This document shows, piece after piece, positions 27,228-37,455 of a DNA stretch of 64,000 nt (position 1 is the first letter of the stretch; the number at the start of each line of letters is the position of its first letter). Under the pieces are notes generated by a model. The model was not told the origin of the DNA, did no database searches, and saw only the letters and a program-made list of their open reading frames with translations. A program made the position numbers and the translations under genes. Location of the stretch: contig JAGVVL010000002.1 of NCBI GenBank assembly GCA_018287875.1, positions 7,688,001 to 7,752,000 on the forward strand. Reading direction: 5' to 3'. Origin of the DNA: Nigrospora sphaerica (taxonomy: Eukaryota > Ascomycota > Sordariomycetes > Amphisphaeriales > Apiosporaceae).

Positions 27228-28653
27228 CTTCCACCACGTTGAGAACGGGCCCTCTCTAGGCGTAGCGGAAATTTACGCCCGTGGAGTTTATATATGCTCT
27301 TATAAGTAACCATCCAACGGCGTGCTATGTGGATGGGAACCCCCCCAACCCCCTTCGAGGATGACCTACTTAGACGTAGGATGATGCGGTTAAGTAGGAG
27401 GGAGACACCTACGAGGCCCCTTAGCCACTCCCGCTCCCCTTAAGTCGCACTCCCGGACGCGCTTTAACGGGAACAAAGGGGGACTTCCGCACGCGAGACT
27501 AGCGGTGCCATCTTACGACCTAGAGCGGAAGGCTTATGTGAGCTTACGCCATTGTTCGTGTGTCCCCCGGCGCCGCAGCGTCGTCGTAGAGCCACGCAAC
27601 GTAAGTAATCGGCCGCAGCCCCTATTACGTACCCTCGGTTACGGGACTGCGGGTAGCTGCCATGTAAAGTTTGATCTGCCTTCTCTCTTCCCTCTCAGTG
27701 AGCGGTGGCCCTGTTATTTACTGAGCTGGCGTAGCCGGGCTCCCCTTTCCGTGACACAAGTTTGCGGGTCCGACGCAGGAGCAGCTGGAGAGGAAGCCAC
27801 TCTTGGTCGGCAGCAGGCAGGAACGGGGTTGATTGGCAATATCGGTACCATGTTTCCTCTGGCGAGAAAAGAGCAAAGAATCACAGCGCCCGTAATCCGT
27901 ATTTGAGGTCTGTATTTGAGGCAGGGCAATTTGACTCGTAACGACCCGAGCCGAGCGCCTTGGAACTGGGCCCATGTACAATTCCGAGCACGCGCGCGCT
28001 CAGTTCCCAAGACAACAATTCATCCCGAGTATCGCTCCGGACGCTTTCCGAGCTTATTGTTTGGCGAGGTGCCTCGCTTTTTGAGGCAGGTTTCAACACA
28101 GTACCGGTCCGACGCCTCTTTTGGCAGTTTGTAATCTAGAAAGGACCATAAGAATCAAATGCAAGAAAGCTCGACTCACTGGGTGTCCGAACAAGAGTTG
28201 GGAGCCCCTTGACACCCCATTTATATGCCGGCTCATTCACCTGTCAATAACAAGACGGGGCTTTCACCGACCAGGCACGATCTACGCCACTAGTGACGCC
28301 TCCTTGGACTAGGGTGCGTACTACGAGACTTGGAGGCCTCAGAAAGGTAATTTTACAAATCTAGAAATACCATAAGATTCATAATATCCCACACGGCAGA
28401 GCACTACAGTTACCACGCTTTGCAGCTACTGAACGGTGGCCGAATCCAGATCTATAAAGCCTCCAGTAACATATGCGCAAATACCAGTGATGAAGGCAGC
28501 CATCATTTGAAGACGGAGTAAAGCACGTGCCAGCTGAGCAAAAGTATCACACGGTCGGGCCGTTTTTCTCTGTCATCTTTACCTGGATCTGAGTGAGAAC
28601 TCAGCCTAGACCCTGTCCGAGTCTGGCTTGGCTTTATACACCGAAAGAGCTAT
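27228..28653. other. Intergenic, convergent 3' flanks
   Basis: 1.4 kb between the glycine-rich gene and the amine oxidase 3' end. Short frames only; none recognisable. Confidence 0.55.
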
Positions 28654-31077
28654 TTATAGAGCCATTTCCGAATCGTTCACGGGCATCTTCCTGACGGGCC
28701 GCGGGCTGGGCGAGAAACTACCCAGTCCCCCATGTGCCGTACCGTAATATGTGGCCTTGTAATCCCCATTGTCGTCAACATCGACCCGTACTCCATTTGT
28801 CAAAGCCCCTGACCTATCACGAGTATGGTAGTTATGTGGCGCAAACATGACCGAAGAGGCGCTTGTCGTCATCAAAGTGTTTGGGATGTCACCCGTGTGG
28901 GGAACGTGATGGTTGCCGAGATTGAACCACACGACGCTTTCGTTCAGATATTAGAGATTTCTGTCTGCTTCCGGAGGATTTCGGAGCGACTTACACATCC
29001 TGGTCAACGATACTTTCATTATCCAGAAAGCGGCTGAAATCGACGAGTGGATTGCCCGGGTCAAGGGCGTTGGCAGGGACTGCCGACCGAGGTTCCGTGT
29101 CCTTTTGGCGTGTGACATGGAGGTCATGCTTCGCCCATTCAGCAGATCGAAGCAGGACCGGGGACCCCTGAACAGTGAGGTGGGCGGGGGTGCCGACCCC
29201 CGTGCCGGGCATAATCCGGTACCCCCTACGCTCCCCAAGATGGTTGACGTCTCCGAGGACCACATACATAGTTGCACTGTTAGTTGGCCAGTCAATGGAA
29301 GTCTCCGTCTCCACGACTGAACGCTCCAGGGCCATGGTATGCCACGGGCCAGATGTTGACCAAGGGTAATCGACGTCCCGTGGGACCACGGATACCTTGG
29401 CAAGAGAGTTGTTTCTGCCACCAGAAACGTCCAAATCGGCCTTGAAGTTAATGACGTGGTCGTGGATAGAGCTGGAGAGTGCCTCATGGACGTGATACCC
29501 GTAGCCTGTGTCGTTGAGGTAGAATGCTCCCTGTATATAGCCACTGGCCCGAACTTTGACCTCAATCGTTCCGTCTGTGGTATGGTGTTAGTATCCAGTG
29601 GAAATGAAAAGCTACGTCACATACCAAGGTACATGATATAGTCAATCAGGTAATCGTAGTTCCCAACAACAGTTATCGTACGAACAATGAGAACAGAGTT
29701 GATGAAGGATGTGTAGGACTTCCCACGAGCATGACGTTGGAGGGGAAAGTCGGTGGGCGATTCAAATACACACAAAGCCCCCGATCGAACGTATGTCTTG
29801 CCCATTCTGTGGTATGAGAGATCAACGAAGTCGGCGTAAGAAGGACAGTCGAATCCTGGAAGCAACTCTCCTGTTTGCGTCCCGATGCCGTAGAGGCTAT
29901 CCAGAAAAGCGGTGGTTCCCTGCATCGGGTCGTTTCCAGCATAGTGCGCCATAGCCTCCTGAAGACTAAGCTCGTAGATGACCCTTTCTCCGTCTAGTCG
30001 TATATCATAAAGTGATACTCCGTTGACTTGAGAAAATGCGAAGTTGAAAGTGAAGCCCATCCAGGAAACGTAGGACTCATTTCTGTCCATGTATACTCTG
30101 GAGCCCGCTGGCTGAACGACCTCGTGGGGGCCGAGTTCCAGACCATCTCCGAAAGGTGACAGTTGAGACTCTAGCTGGGTCCAGCTTCCGTCCGTACTGG
30201 GGAGAACCCTCTCAAAGCCTGGGGCTTCCCACGCTCTGCGAAAGTCTTCGGTGCTCTCGTATGTGATGTTGTTATACAGCCACAAGACAACTTGCCACTG
30301 GTCCGGGTCTCGTCCAGTCGTATCCGCTTTGAAATACAACCCTTGCGGAAGAAGTGTGGAGGCGTCCGATGTGGCGAAAAATCCAGCCCATCTCATTGTT
30401 CGATTATCTTCCCTCAGGACTTGATCATTGCTGGAAGCTTCAAATTCTGCCTTCTGGCTGCTGAAGGAGAAACGGAAGGGGTTCCCCAAAAGGTCGTCGA
30501 TGATGTCGGAGACTTCAGCGGCAATTCCGTCCGTCCAATTCGATAGTGCTCCAACATCTGCTGATGGGTTTATGGTCGAACTTCTTCCACTATTGTACAA
30601 AAATGTGAGTGGTTCAATGACGAAATCAGGGTTTCCTGTCAAGGGCCCAACCATGTACTCGGCAATGTCGGGTGGATTGATTGAGTTCCGTTTCACCGTC
30701 ACCCGTGCGAATCTGAGCGGTAAATCGGCACCATGGTCCAAAAATCCAACCGCCTCAGTTTTGTTCGGACGAATAATCTCAGTGACAAGGATGAAATCAT
30801 CGAATCGACCGGCCTGGTCAGGTGGAGTGAGGCTCAGTCCCGAGCCCGGGCTATGAAGCCAAGCTAGAAGCCGAGCAGTCTCGGAGTGGTCCAGATCGGC
30901 CCATATGTTTTTCCGGCCATGTAATGCAGCAGGCGGACGCACGGGACGACCCGTCGAGTGAGGGACTGGGTGGTGTGGTTTTGACCTCGTGAGGTTTGTG
31001 TGGTAGCTGACTTGCCAAATTTGGTAAAACACCACGGCAGCACTGAACAACAGCAAACAGACAGATGCAACATGCAT
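28654..31077 (-). CDS. Copper amine oxidase (TPQ-dependent)
   Basis: Three exons on the minus strand: 31077-29625, 29574-28995, 28936-28654; 771 residues with matching phases, and a GTATGT donor with an ATACTAAC branch point in intron 1. The enzyme oxidises primary amines to aldehydes with release of ammonia and hydrogen peroxide. Visible hallmarks: the NYDY motif (Tyr near 474 is the residue converted to topaquinone), the copper-binding HDH pair near 522-524, and a third histidine in NHHVPHTGD near 688. The catalytic-base region FDCPSYADFVDL follows family order. The N-terminus (MHVASVCLLLFSAAVVFYQI) is a signal peptide or membrane anchor, so it acts in the secretory route. It lies 1.2 kb from a UstYa-family gene. 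In victorin biosynthesis an amine oxidase of this family (VicK) oxidises the peptide's N-terminal Gly, so a tailoring role here is a reasonable inference. Confidence 0.93.
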
Positions 31078-32239
31078 TTTGGGTGATAGTTGTGAGTACA
31101 ACTCGGGTGATGCTGTATGGAACTTTTGGTTGTGAGGCTGATCCTTTCGCGACAGTAAGCTGTCCACGTAGACGCCCCTGAATGTACATATGTAGCTTCT
31201 CGTGATGCAAATAAAGAGTATTTCGTTCACAAAAGAGATTCAGGCTGCATTTTCGGAATCGCTTGATCAGGATGCATGAGGTGAGGGGCTTACTGCTGGT
31301 GGGGGTCAAAGTGCAAGAGGCTTTGGTATCGCATAATTTCCAAAGATAGCCCGGCGATCTCGAGCCCCTCCGGAATACGAGGTTCCAACGGACTCCTGCC
31401 TTCTTTAGGCCTCGGCGCATGAATTGTTTCCAAAGAGCCTACTAATGAGCTGGGTGGGCAGGGCGTCTATCAGAAGTGGTTAGCCAAGGTGTTCCAGGCG
31501 TGGCCTTGTCGAGATTCTGGTCTCGTGAGGCATGCGATGGTACGCGGCCTTGGAGCATTCGGGGCCGGCGGGAAGGTAGCCGGTGGCCGGTCACCGGTGA
31601 CCGGACATGAGAGGACTTGGAAATCCTGGGGCTCTGGAGTTCGAGCGGCAACTAGATGCCAAATGATAACGATTCCCCGCCCTGGGTCTCCTCACTATTC
31701 GTCCAACACATCCATACATGTACTCGGTCTGGGATGAATGACCCGACAGTTCGGGAGGCCCAGTCGGATTGAACTCCAGGCAGAAACTACCCTGTCATCT
31801 CAGCGAGGGCGGCTACAGGGGGTCATCGCCCATCCCCCGCACTTTGTGGCATCCCAATGATAACATGCAGCCAAGAACGCCAAGAGTCAGACGGCAACGA
31901 CCCGTCAATCCAGACCGCTTGGCTACGCGTACTCACTGATCCGTACGGGTAAGTTGCTTGCTGTTAGCCGTCCTTGGCCAAGTTATATCATCCCAGGATA
32001 CTTTTCAGCTACATGGGTCACTTGCCAGGTCTCAGGTGCAGGGAACTTCCAACCGCAGCGAAGTTCCCATATTCTTTGGTCGATCCTGGTTTCATGTTGC
32101 ACGGATATGATGAAAAAAAAGCTACAGAAGAAAGCGGTCACGCGTTCCGGTCTTTGGCTTCAAAAATATCTGATGGTTATCTAAACAACATGTAATCGAT
32201 GGGAGTACCGCCCTCGGCAGGACAAGTAGTTAATCTCAT
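31078..32239. other. Intergenic region
   Basis: Promoter side of the amine oxidase and 3' flank of the first UstYa-family gene. No gene supported; 31590-31610 has a short GGTCACCGGTGACC-like inverted repeat. Confidence 0.5.
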
Positions 32240-33232
32240 TCAGGCGTAACCGTCTCCCGGAACAATCTTCGTGCCCTCTGTGTATTTGAGCTGCCGCCAC
32301 TTTCGCGGCAGATCTTTCACACCCTTCTCTCTAGCCCAATCCAAGAGAGCATCGAAGTCCCTGCACATTTTGACCATGTTAAAATCCGGCATCGGGCGGG
32401 TCTTTGGTTCGCGAATCTTTTCGTTGTGAACCCAGTTATGTGAGATGATACCGACGTCTGCAGCACACATCAAGGTTTGAAGTAGCATGTGGATGCAATG
32501 CGCTTTATGAGCGCGGTGAAGCTCATCAGGGGGAGACTCATAGTAATGTTCGTAGAAGATCTCCTTTCGCAACTCATTGAGACAGTGGATCTGGTGGAAG
32601 ACATCAACCTGGGCGATGTAGGCATCGGTTCCCTCACCCCACGATGCCGGGGCCTTGACGCATTCAGAAGCGTTTTTACCGGAATGGAGCAATGCCGAAG
32701 ACGAGACGGTGATGACTTCGAGGCCCTCGGCTGAAATGTAGTCCCACGCCGCGTCAACCTCTGCCGAAGGTGGCTTCCGCCAAATGGAAGAGTTGTCGCG
32801 AAGTGCTCCGTTGAAGGTCTGCAACGTTGGTTGCAGATCAAGCGAATCAAGGACTGGTGCTAGAAAACCACCAATGTAAGAAATATGTATCGAGATGGAG
32901 TGGGATATGGTCATACAAAAAGATGATATGCTCTTCAGTGCACCATTGAGGTTGGGGCGATGGTACGACGCATTGTACTCATTCGTATTCTTTTCGTACA
33001 GCAAGTGTTGCTGGTGATTGTGAAGTAGCGAGGCAACAAATATCCACGCGTTGGCGATAAATAGAAGGATGTGTCCCCAAAAGGCCCATGAAAGCTGGAT
33101 CCTGGCGCCAACGGAGTTCGTTTTCGGAGCAAACCCGATCTCAAAGCTGCTGGACTGTTCTGAAACAGAATCTGTTCCCGTGTCAATCGGTACGTACTTG
33201 GAGTTCGAAAATGGCCACATTATGAAAGGCAC
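32240..33232 (-). CDS. UstYa-family oxidase (DUF3328), apparently intact
   Basis: Minus strand, best read as exons 33232-32917 and 32859-32240 (311 residues). The 57-bp segment 32916-32860 stays open in frame, but it has GTATGA...TTTCTAG ends, and its removal creates the SPVLD...FNGAL block that matches the family's YSPAxD region. UstYa proteins catalyse oxidative cyclisation, hydroxylation or halogenation of ribosomal or nonribosomal peptides. Seen: a short cytosolic N-terminus, one transmembrane span (about residues 48-70), PPSAEVDAAW, the first HxxHC motif in VFHQIHCLNELR, and the second in AHKAHCIHML followed by LQTLMCAAD. An alternative start is MWPFSNSK five codons downstream. It is the only one of the three UstYa genes here with no visible lesion. 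Confidence 0.88.
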   Translation of the reverse strand: MPFIMWPFSNSKYVPIDTGTDSVSEQSSSFEIGFAPKTNSVGARIQLSWAFWGHILLFIANAWIFVASLLHNHQQHLLYEKNTNEYNASYHRPNLNGALKSISSFCMTISHSISIHISYIGGFLAPVLDSLDLQPTLQTFNGALRDNSSIWRKPPSAEVDAAWDYISAEGLEVITVSSSALLHSGKNASECVKAPASWGEGTDAYIAQVDVFHQIHCLNELRKEIFYEHYYESPPDELHRAHKAHCIHMLLQTLMCAADVGIISHNWVHNEKIREPKTRPMPDFNMVKMCRDFDALLDWAREKGVKDLPRKWRQLKYTEGTKIVPGDGYA

Positions 33233-33869
33233 AAAGGAATATCAGGTGTGGAGGATTGTTGTATGCTGGAGCAGCAACAGTAACTAGATGGGAGCGGTCG
33301 GGGGATTTGATCCCGACATCAAGGTCACTCGGAAACAGTTCGATGAGATTTAATTATCCCGTGTAGGGCAGGTCTTGGAGCTATCTGCACTTTGCTAGCG
33401 GTACTCGAGAAGGTAAGAGTCGATCCAGCACCATCACACCTCATGCTTCGTGACCGCTGTACTGGGAAGGTGTCATCAGATACAGTGTTGCATCACTATA
33501 AGCCCTCCTTCATTCTTGTTCGGGCCCCAACGACAAGGCATTGCTCTCTTGGCGGCGCTTCAGCTGTCTGCCTGGCCCGGCTGTTCTGCTGGCCGGTGTG
33601 AATCTCCGTCAAAAGAGTCTGGGCACCTTCGAGTGGGGGTACATGCATGCAGTTGAGATGCGTAACCCCACATCTGACTTTCTAATTACATCCTCGCTCG
33701 ATTGATCTATCATTTTATGCTCGTCGACCTTGGAGGGAACGAGTTCAGAGAAGCACCGTGAGCAACCGATCGATTCGTCGTTCTCTTTCTCCTAGTTTCG
33801 GTTCTCAGAACACCCTTAACTTTGAACTCTCCTCTTTCTCGAACGACACATCCTGACTTCCACTTTTCG
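33233..33869. promoter_or_regulatory. Divergent promoter between two UstYa-family genes
   Basis: A 637-bp head-to-head spacer. No gene in it. Divergent pairs of this kind are often co-regulated in fungal metabolite clusters; I recognise no specific factor site. Confidence 0.4.
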
Positions 33870-34867
33870 ATGCCTTTCCACGACATGAAAGCTGCCGAGG
33901 AGCCGCTTATGGCGGATGAGACAGACTGTCGCCCAGTCAGGCGTTCGAGCAAACGGCACACATGGTACAAGTCTAACCGAACATTCTTTGCTATTCTGGT
34001 CGGAAGCATCTTGCCATGGGTATTACTCTTGTGTCTTGCATTTTGGGTTCTGTTGAAATACCAACATCGAGGACCCAACAATCCAATCTTCCCGCAACTT
34101 CTTTATAGTGAGTACGCGCAATCCCATAATGGCATGCTCTGACTGTGTCGCAGGTCCGGCACAAGACGTTCTTGAGTACGAGGTCCGCAAGTTTCGGCTC
34201 GGACTAGACGGCGATCTCACCGAGTTCCAAGGCCCACCGTCTCCGGAATTGGACAGTCACTGGTCTTCTTTATACGACATTAAGTCTCCCCGGCTAGATC
34301 CCACAAGAGAATCATCTTACAGAAGTTCTATGCAGTGGGGATCAATCGAATTCCGCTCTCCATGGCCTCCAAGCTGCCAAACAAGACCGTTCTGTTTCCT
34401 CATGACGCAGAAAAGCGCTATTTGATAGAGCTTGATGTTTTCCATCAGCTTCACTGCTTGGTAATGCTCTCTCACGGTATTCGACGCGGTGGCAGTAGCA
34501 GCACTGACTGCATGACTAGAACATGGTTAGAAAGGCGCTACACCCTGAGTACTACAAGCCACATCACCCGGGCCCAAGTCCTGGAGACCAAGATGAGATC
34601 CTAGGACCAGATCACATTGATCATTGCGTAGATGCCATTAGGCAGTCATTGATGTGCAACGCAGATATCAGTGTATTGACCTGGATCTGGAACAAGAAGA
34701 AACAGCGGAACATGGAGGCTGGCACAATTCTTCACACATGCAGAAGGTTTGACAAGATTCAAGAGTGGGCTCGGAGGTATGCCGTATACGAGGACATGGA
34801 CAACAGCTATCGCGAGCCTAATGATCCTCTTGATCCTGAAACTTGGGTCGATGGTTTCTCAGGCTAG
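33870..34867 (+). CDS. UstYa-family oxidase (DUF3328) with defective splice donor
   Basis: Exons that can be read: 33870-34107, 34154-34279, 34336-34460, 34520-34867. Intron 1 (GTGAGT...GCAG) and intron 3 (GTAATG...CTAG) are canonical. The second junction is not: family alignment and reading phase require an intron at 34280-34335, but it starts TTAAGT where GTAAGT is expected, and without removal the frame hits a stop or shifts. Recognisable parts: a transmembrane span near residues 41-63, YSPAQDVLEYE spanning junction 1, PPSPELDSHW, VFHQLHCL (first HxxHC) before intron 3, and HIDHCVDAIRQSLMC (second). The gene may be a recent pseudogene, may splice non-canonically, or the base may be a sequencing error. 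It sits head to head with the gene at 32240-33232. Confidence 0.75.
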
Positions 34868-35832
34868 GCTTTGCAGTTTTTAAACTATTTGGTATGAGTC
34901 GTATCCGCGCAGTCCATCAATACAGTTCCTTCTACTCCTGGACTTGGTGCTGAGGTCCAATAAACTCGCCGTCCTTCCCATGAGTACCCCACGCCGTTTC
35001 CAACGCTTGAGCTCTGATCTTGGAAGTGATGTTTTTGCTACAAACGGTCATGGCATGGCCTACTTCGGAGCCTGTTACCGGCACCATGGGACCGTCAGAA
35101 TGTACCCGGTTCCGTTGGATCTGGGCAGACCAGGATCTGTACCTTCCAATTTGAGGCTTCGGCTAGAGATCACAAGGCAGTACTTGACACTCGGAAAGGG
35201 ATAGTGTGGGGACAGAGATCAGTCTGCATGTTCCAATACCTACCGCCACATCACACTACATGCTCCCCAAGGGTAGAGTCTTCTAGACATCTTGGCATAA
35301 GCACACACAAACCAACAGAACATATGCAGGACGCCAGTGGTGGCAGCAAATATACTCTTGGCCGCGCACTGCCCGTAACCACACACAGGAGAACATTTCA
35401 CGTGTACCAATGACACACGGTTGACCAAGCTCCAGGGCCTTGACACATCTCCACCTATTGTGCTATGACACAGAAATTCATATCGTGTTATCAGCGGCTG
35501 AATAGGGAAGGTTGGGAGGGTCAAGTACTGCTGCATATGGGAAATTGGTGATAGGAAAAGGGAAATCACTTCCCGACGGCGGGTTTCGCAGGTAATACGC
35601 CGCAGAATTACCCGTCTCGGACTTGGAAAAGATTTGGGACACGTCAAAAGTCTCGCTTGAGTATCTTTGGTCCGCCGCCCTGGAGAGCAACCTTGAGGTA
35701 TATATAGGCCACAAGCTCCCCCGTTGACATCAACAAACTCACCAACGCCGGCCACATCAATTTCATCTACACAAATAACCTATCATCCAGTCATTCACAC
35801 CCTTCTACTCAAGAAGCTACTTCAACATCAAC
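34868..35832. other. Intergenic region, promoter of the candidate precursor gene
   Basis: No gene supported. The final 130 bases hold a TATA box and a CA/CT-rich leader (see next entries). Confidence 0.5.
35698..35707 (+). promoter_or_regulatory. TATA box of candidate peptide precursor gene
   Basis: GTATATATAGG lies about 130 bp upstream of the ATG at 35833. It is followed by a purine-poor, CA/CT-rich leader ending CAACATCAACATG, the look of a strongly transcribed short fungal gene. Confidence 0.5.
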
Positions 35833-36111
35833 ATGCTGTCCAACATTGTTCCATTGGTTCTTCTCTTCGCCGCCGGCATCCACGGCGCCCCTATTGAGAG
35901 CCGGGACTCCATGCCACTTGGTTCCCGGGCCGACATCGCTCCCGATGCTTACTCTACTCGGTCGAAGTGGACCTCGCGGGCCGACGTCGCAGCTCGCAAC
36001 CCAGTTGCCGAGGATGTCATCGTCTCTCGAGGACCCGAGGAGGAGGGGGAGAACTATGCCGACTGCTGCTACTCGACGCGCTCGGCGTGGACTGCCGAGG
36101 AAGCTGTCTGA
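35833..36111 (+). CDS. Candidate dikaritin-type RiPP precursor, 92 residues
   Basis: A single-exon 92-residue ORF. Residues 1-18 (MLSNIVPLVLLFAAGIHG) are a typical signal peptide. The rest holds two copies of YSTRS[KA]WT, at residues 40-47 and 80-87, and two SRAD[IV]A phrases at 31-36 and 48-53. The second YSTRS copy follows a Cys pair (ADCCY). Dikaritin precursors (UstA, PhomA, VicA families) have a signal peptide plus short repeats whose Tyr- or Phe-containing cores are excised and cyclised by UstYa proteins. This ORF lies between UstYa-family genes, which is the context expected. Against it: there are only two repeats and no KR/RR dibasic (Kex2) sites; flanking single Arg residues (SR) would have to serve. 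No matching family recalled. The ORF is probably real; its role is inferred from context. Confidence 0.65.
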   Translation: MLSNIVPLVLLFAAGIHGAPIESRDSMPLGSRADIAPDAYSTRSKWTSRADVAARNPVAEDVIVSRGPEEEGENYADCCYSTRSAWTAEEAV

Positions 36112-37455
36112 AGGAAATGATGTATGTGGAATCTCACCTAACCAGGTTTGAAACTTCCAAACTGATTAACACGGGGAACAGGATAGTGTGATACATCAGG
36201 CAGAATCATGACTGGTGCCAGGGCTTTCCCATGGCGAGCCCAGTTTGTGAGCCACCTGAGGAGATGGTTCGCTTCATTCAGTCGTTCATTCGAATTAGAA
36301 CTCTAGCTATTGTCCAATTTCTTAAGCTATGACTGTCACTCATCTCGGTACCTTCCTCATTCCTGCTCTAATCTCTGACCCGTTGCACGCATCATGTGAA
36401 CATTTTCAAGAATGGATTAGGGAAGTGATCGAAATGGTACATGAATACAGTGATGACCAGTAGTTTCTTATCCAAGGAAGTAAGCCCATTCCTGACATAC
36501 TACGTCTGGAAACATATTCGAAGGTGGCGGCAAGTGTTGCTTGAACGGACTAGTAGAGGCCTAAGCACACAAGTAGATGAGTCAGATGTTTTCATCCTGC
36601 TTGTTGTTTATTGCAAATGGTAGATCTCTTTACAAAGAGTCAAGAGGACGATGTTCGTAGGCTTTCTTCTTTGTTGTAGGCCGTATGTAAAATTATGCTC
36701 CTTGGGAGGTGCTGCGTTTGTACTTACCAGTACATTGTGGGGAATTGGTTCTGTGATGGTTGCATGGAACGTAATCGTTTCGTTCCACGACGTTGTATCT
36801 CGCGTATACGGACAGACCGGTGAAGATGCAGGTATACCCCATAGTAACGACCAATGTCCATTTAAGCGCCGACCCACCAGTACAAGGCATAATAGTCGAA
36901 TCTTCTACCATAAGCTCCAGCTACGACTAGGATTTGTACGAATGTGGCGTAAGTACTCCTCAGCCCCCGCAGTTAAATTCGCCTCCGCTAATTGGTTTAT
37001 TTACGCTTTTACCAGAATGGCCAATTTTTGTCACTAATGGGATGTCAGTGACTCACTACCGAATCATATTAGGTGGGGAACTGATTAGCTTGCACCCGGC
37101 GCCTGCTGATGGACCGATGATTCCGTACTAGGATACTGCATGCCACCAACCTCGAGTATCATACCGGGCAGCTGTCTTGTCATCCCCTCGGACCGAGGAT
37201 TCCATACCGGGATATTGCATGTCACCACCCTCGAGATTTATGCCGGATAGCTGTCTCGTCAAACCTTTGTATACCGTCAACTATAATGAACCCGCAAATA
37301 TCTTTCTTCATTCCTCTTTTTAACGTCGGCATACATAGATGGTCCGGGCTGTTACTATTCCGTTGATTTCCGAACGATGCACTGGTCCATTTTCAAATCG
37401 CAGCCATACACCCGGCTCTCTGCATTGGGTCATGGTCAGTCAGAAGTAATCGAAA
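36112..37455. other. Intergenic region with 79-bp tandem repeat
   Basis: No gene supported. A 128-codon plus-strand frame at 36651-37037 contains a hydrophobic stretch that could be a relic membrane segment, but I find no UstYa motif in it. A degenerate duplication occupies 37111-37267. Confidence 0.45.
37111..37267. repeat. Degenerate 79-bp tandem duplication
   Basis: The unit starting GGACCGATGATTCCG at 37111 recurs at 37190 as GGACCGAGGATTCCA and runs to about 37267. Most differences between the copies are C/T or G/A transitions (for example CTGCATGCC versus TTGCATGTC), the pattern expected from repeat-induced point mutation or methylation decay. Confidence 0.65.

Noticed and set aside
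36651..37037. 128-codon ORF with a hydrophobic segment near the UstYa genes
   Set aside because: No HxxHC motif or other UstYa block on either strand; could be a relic but is not supportable.
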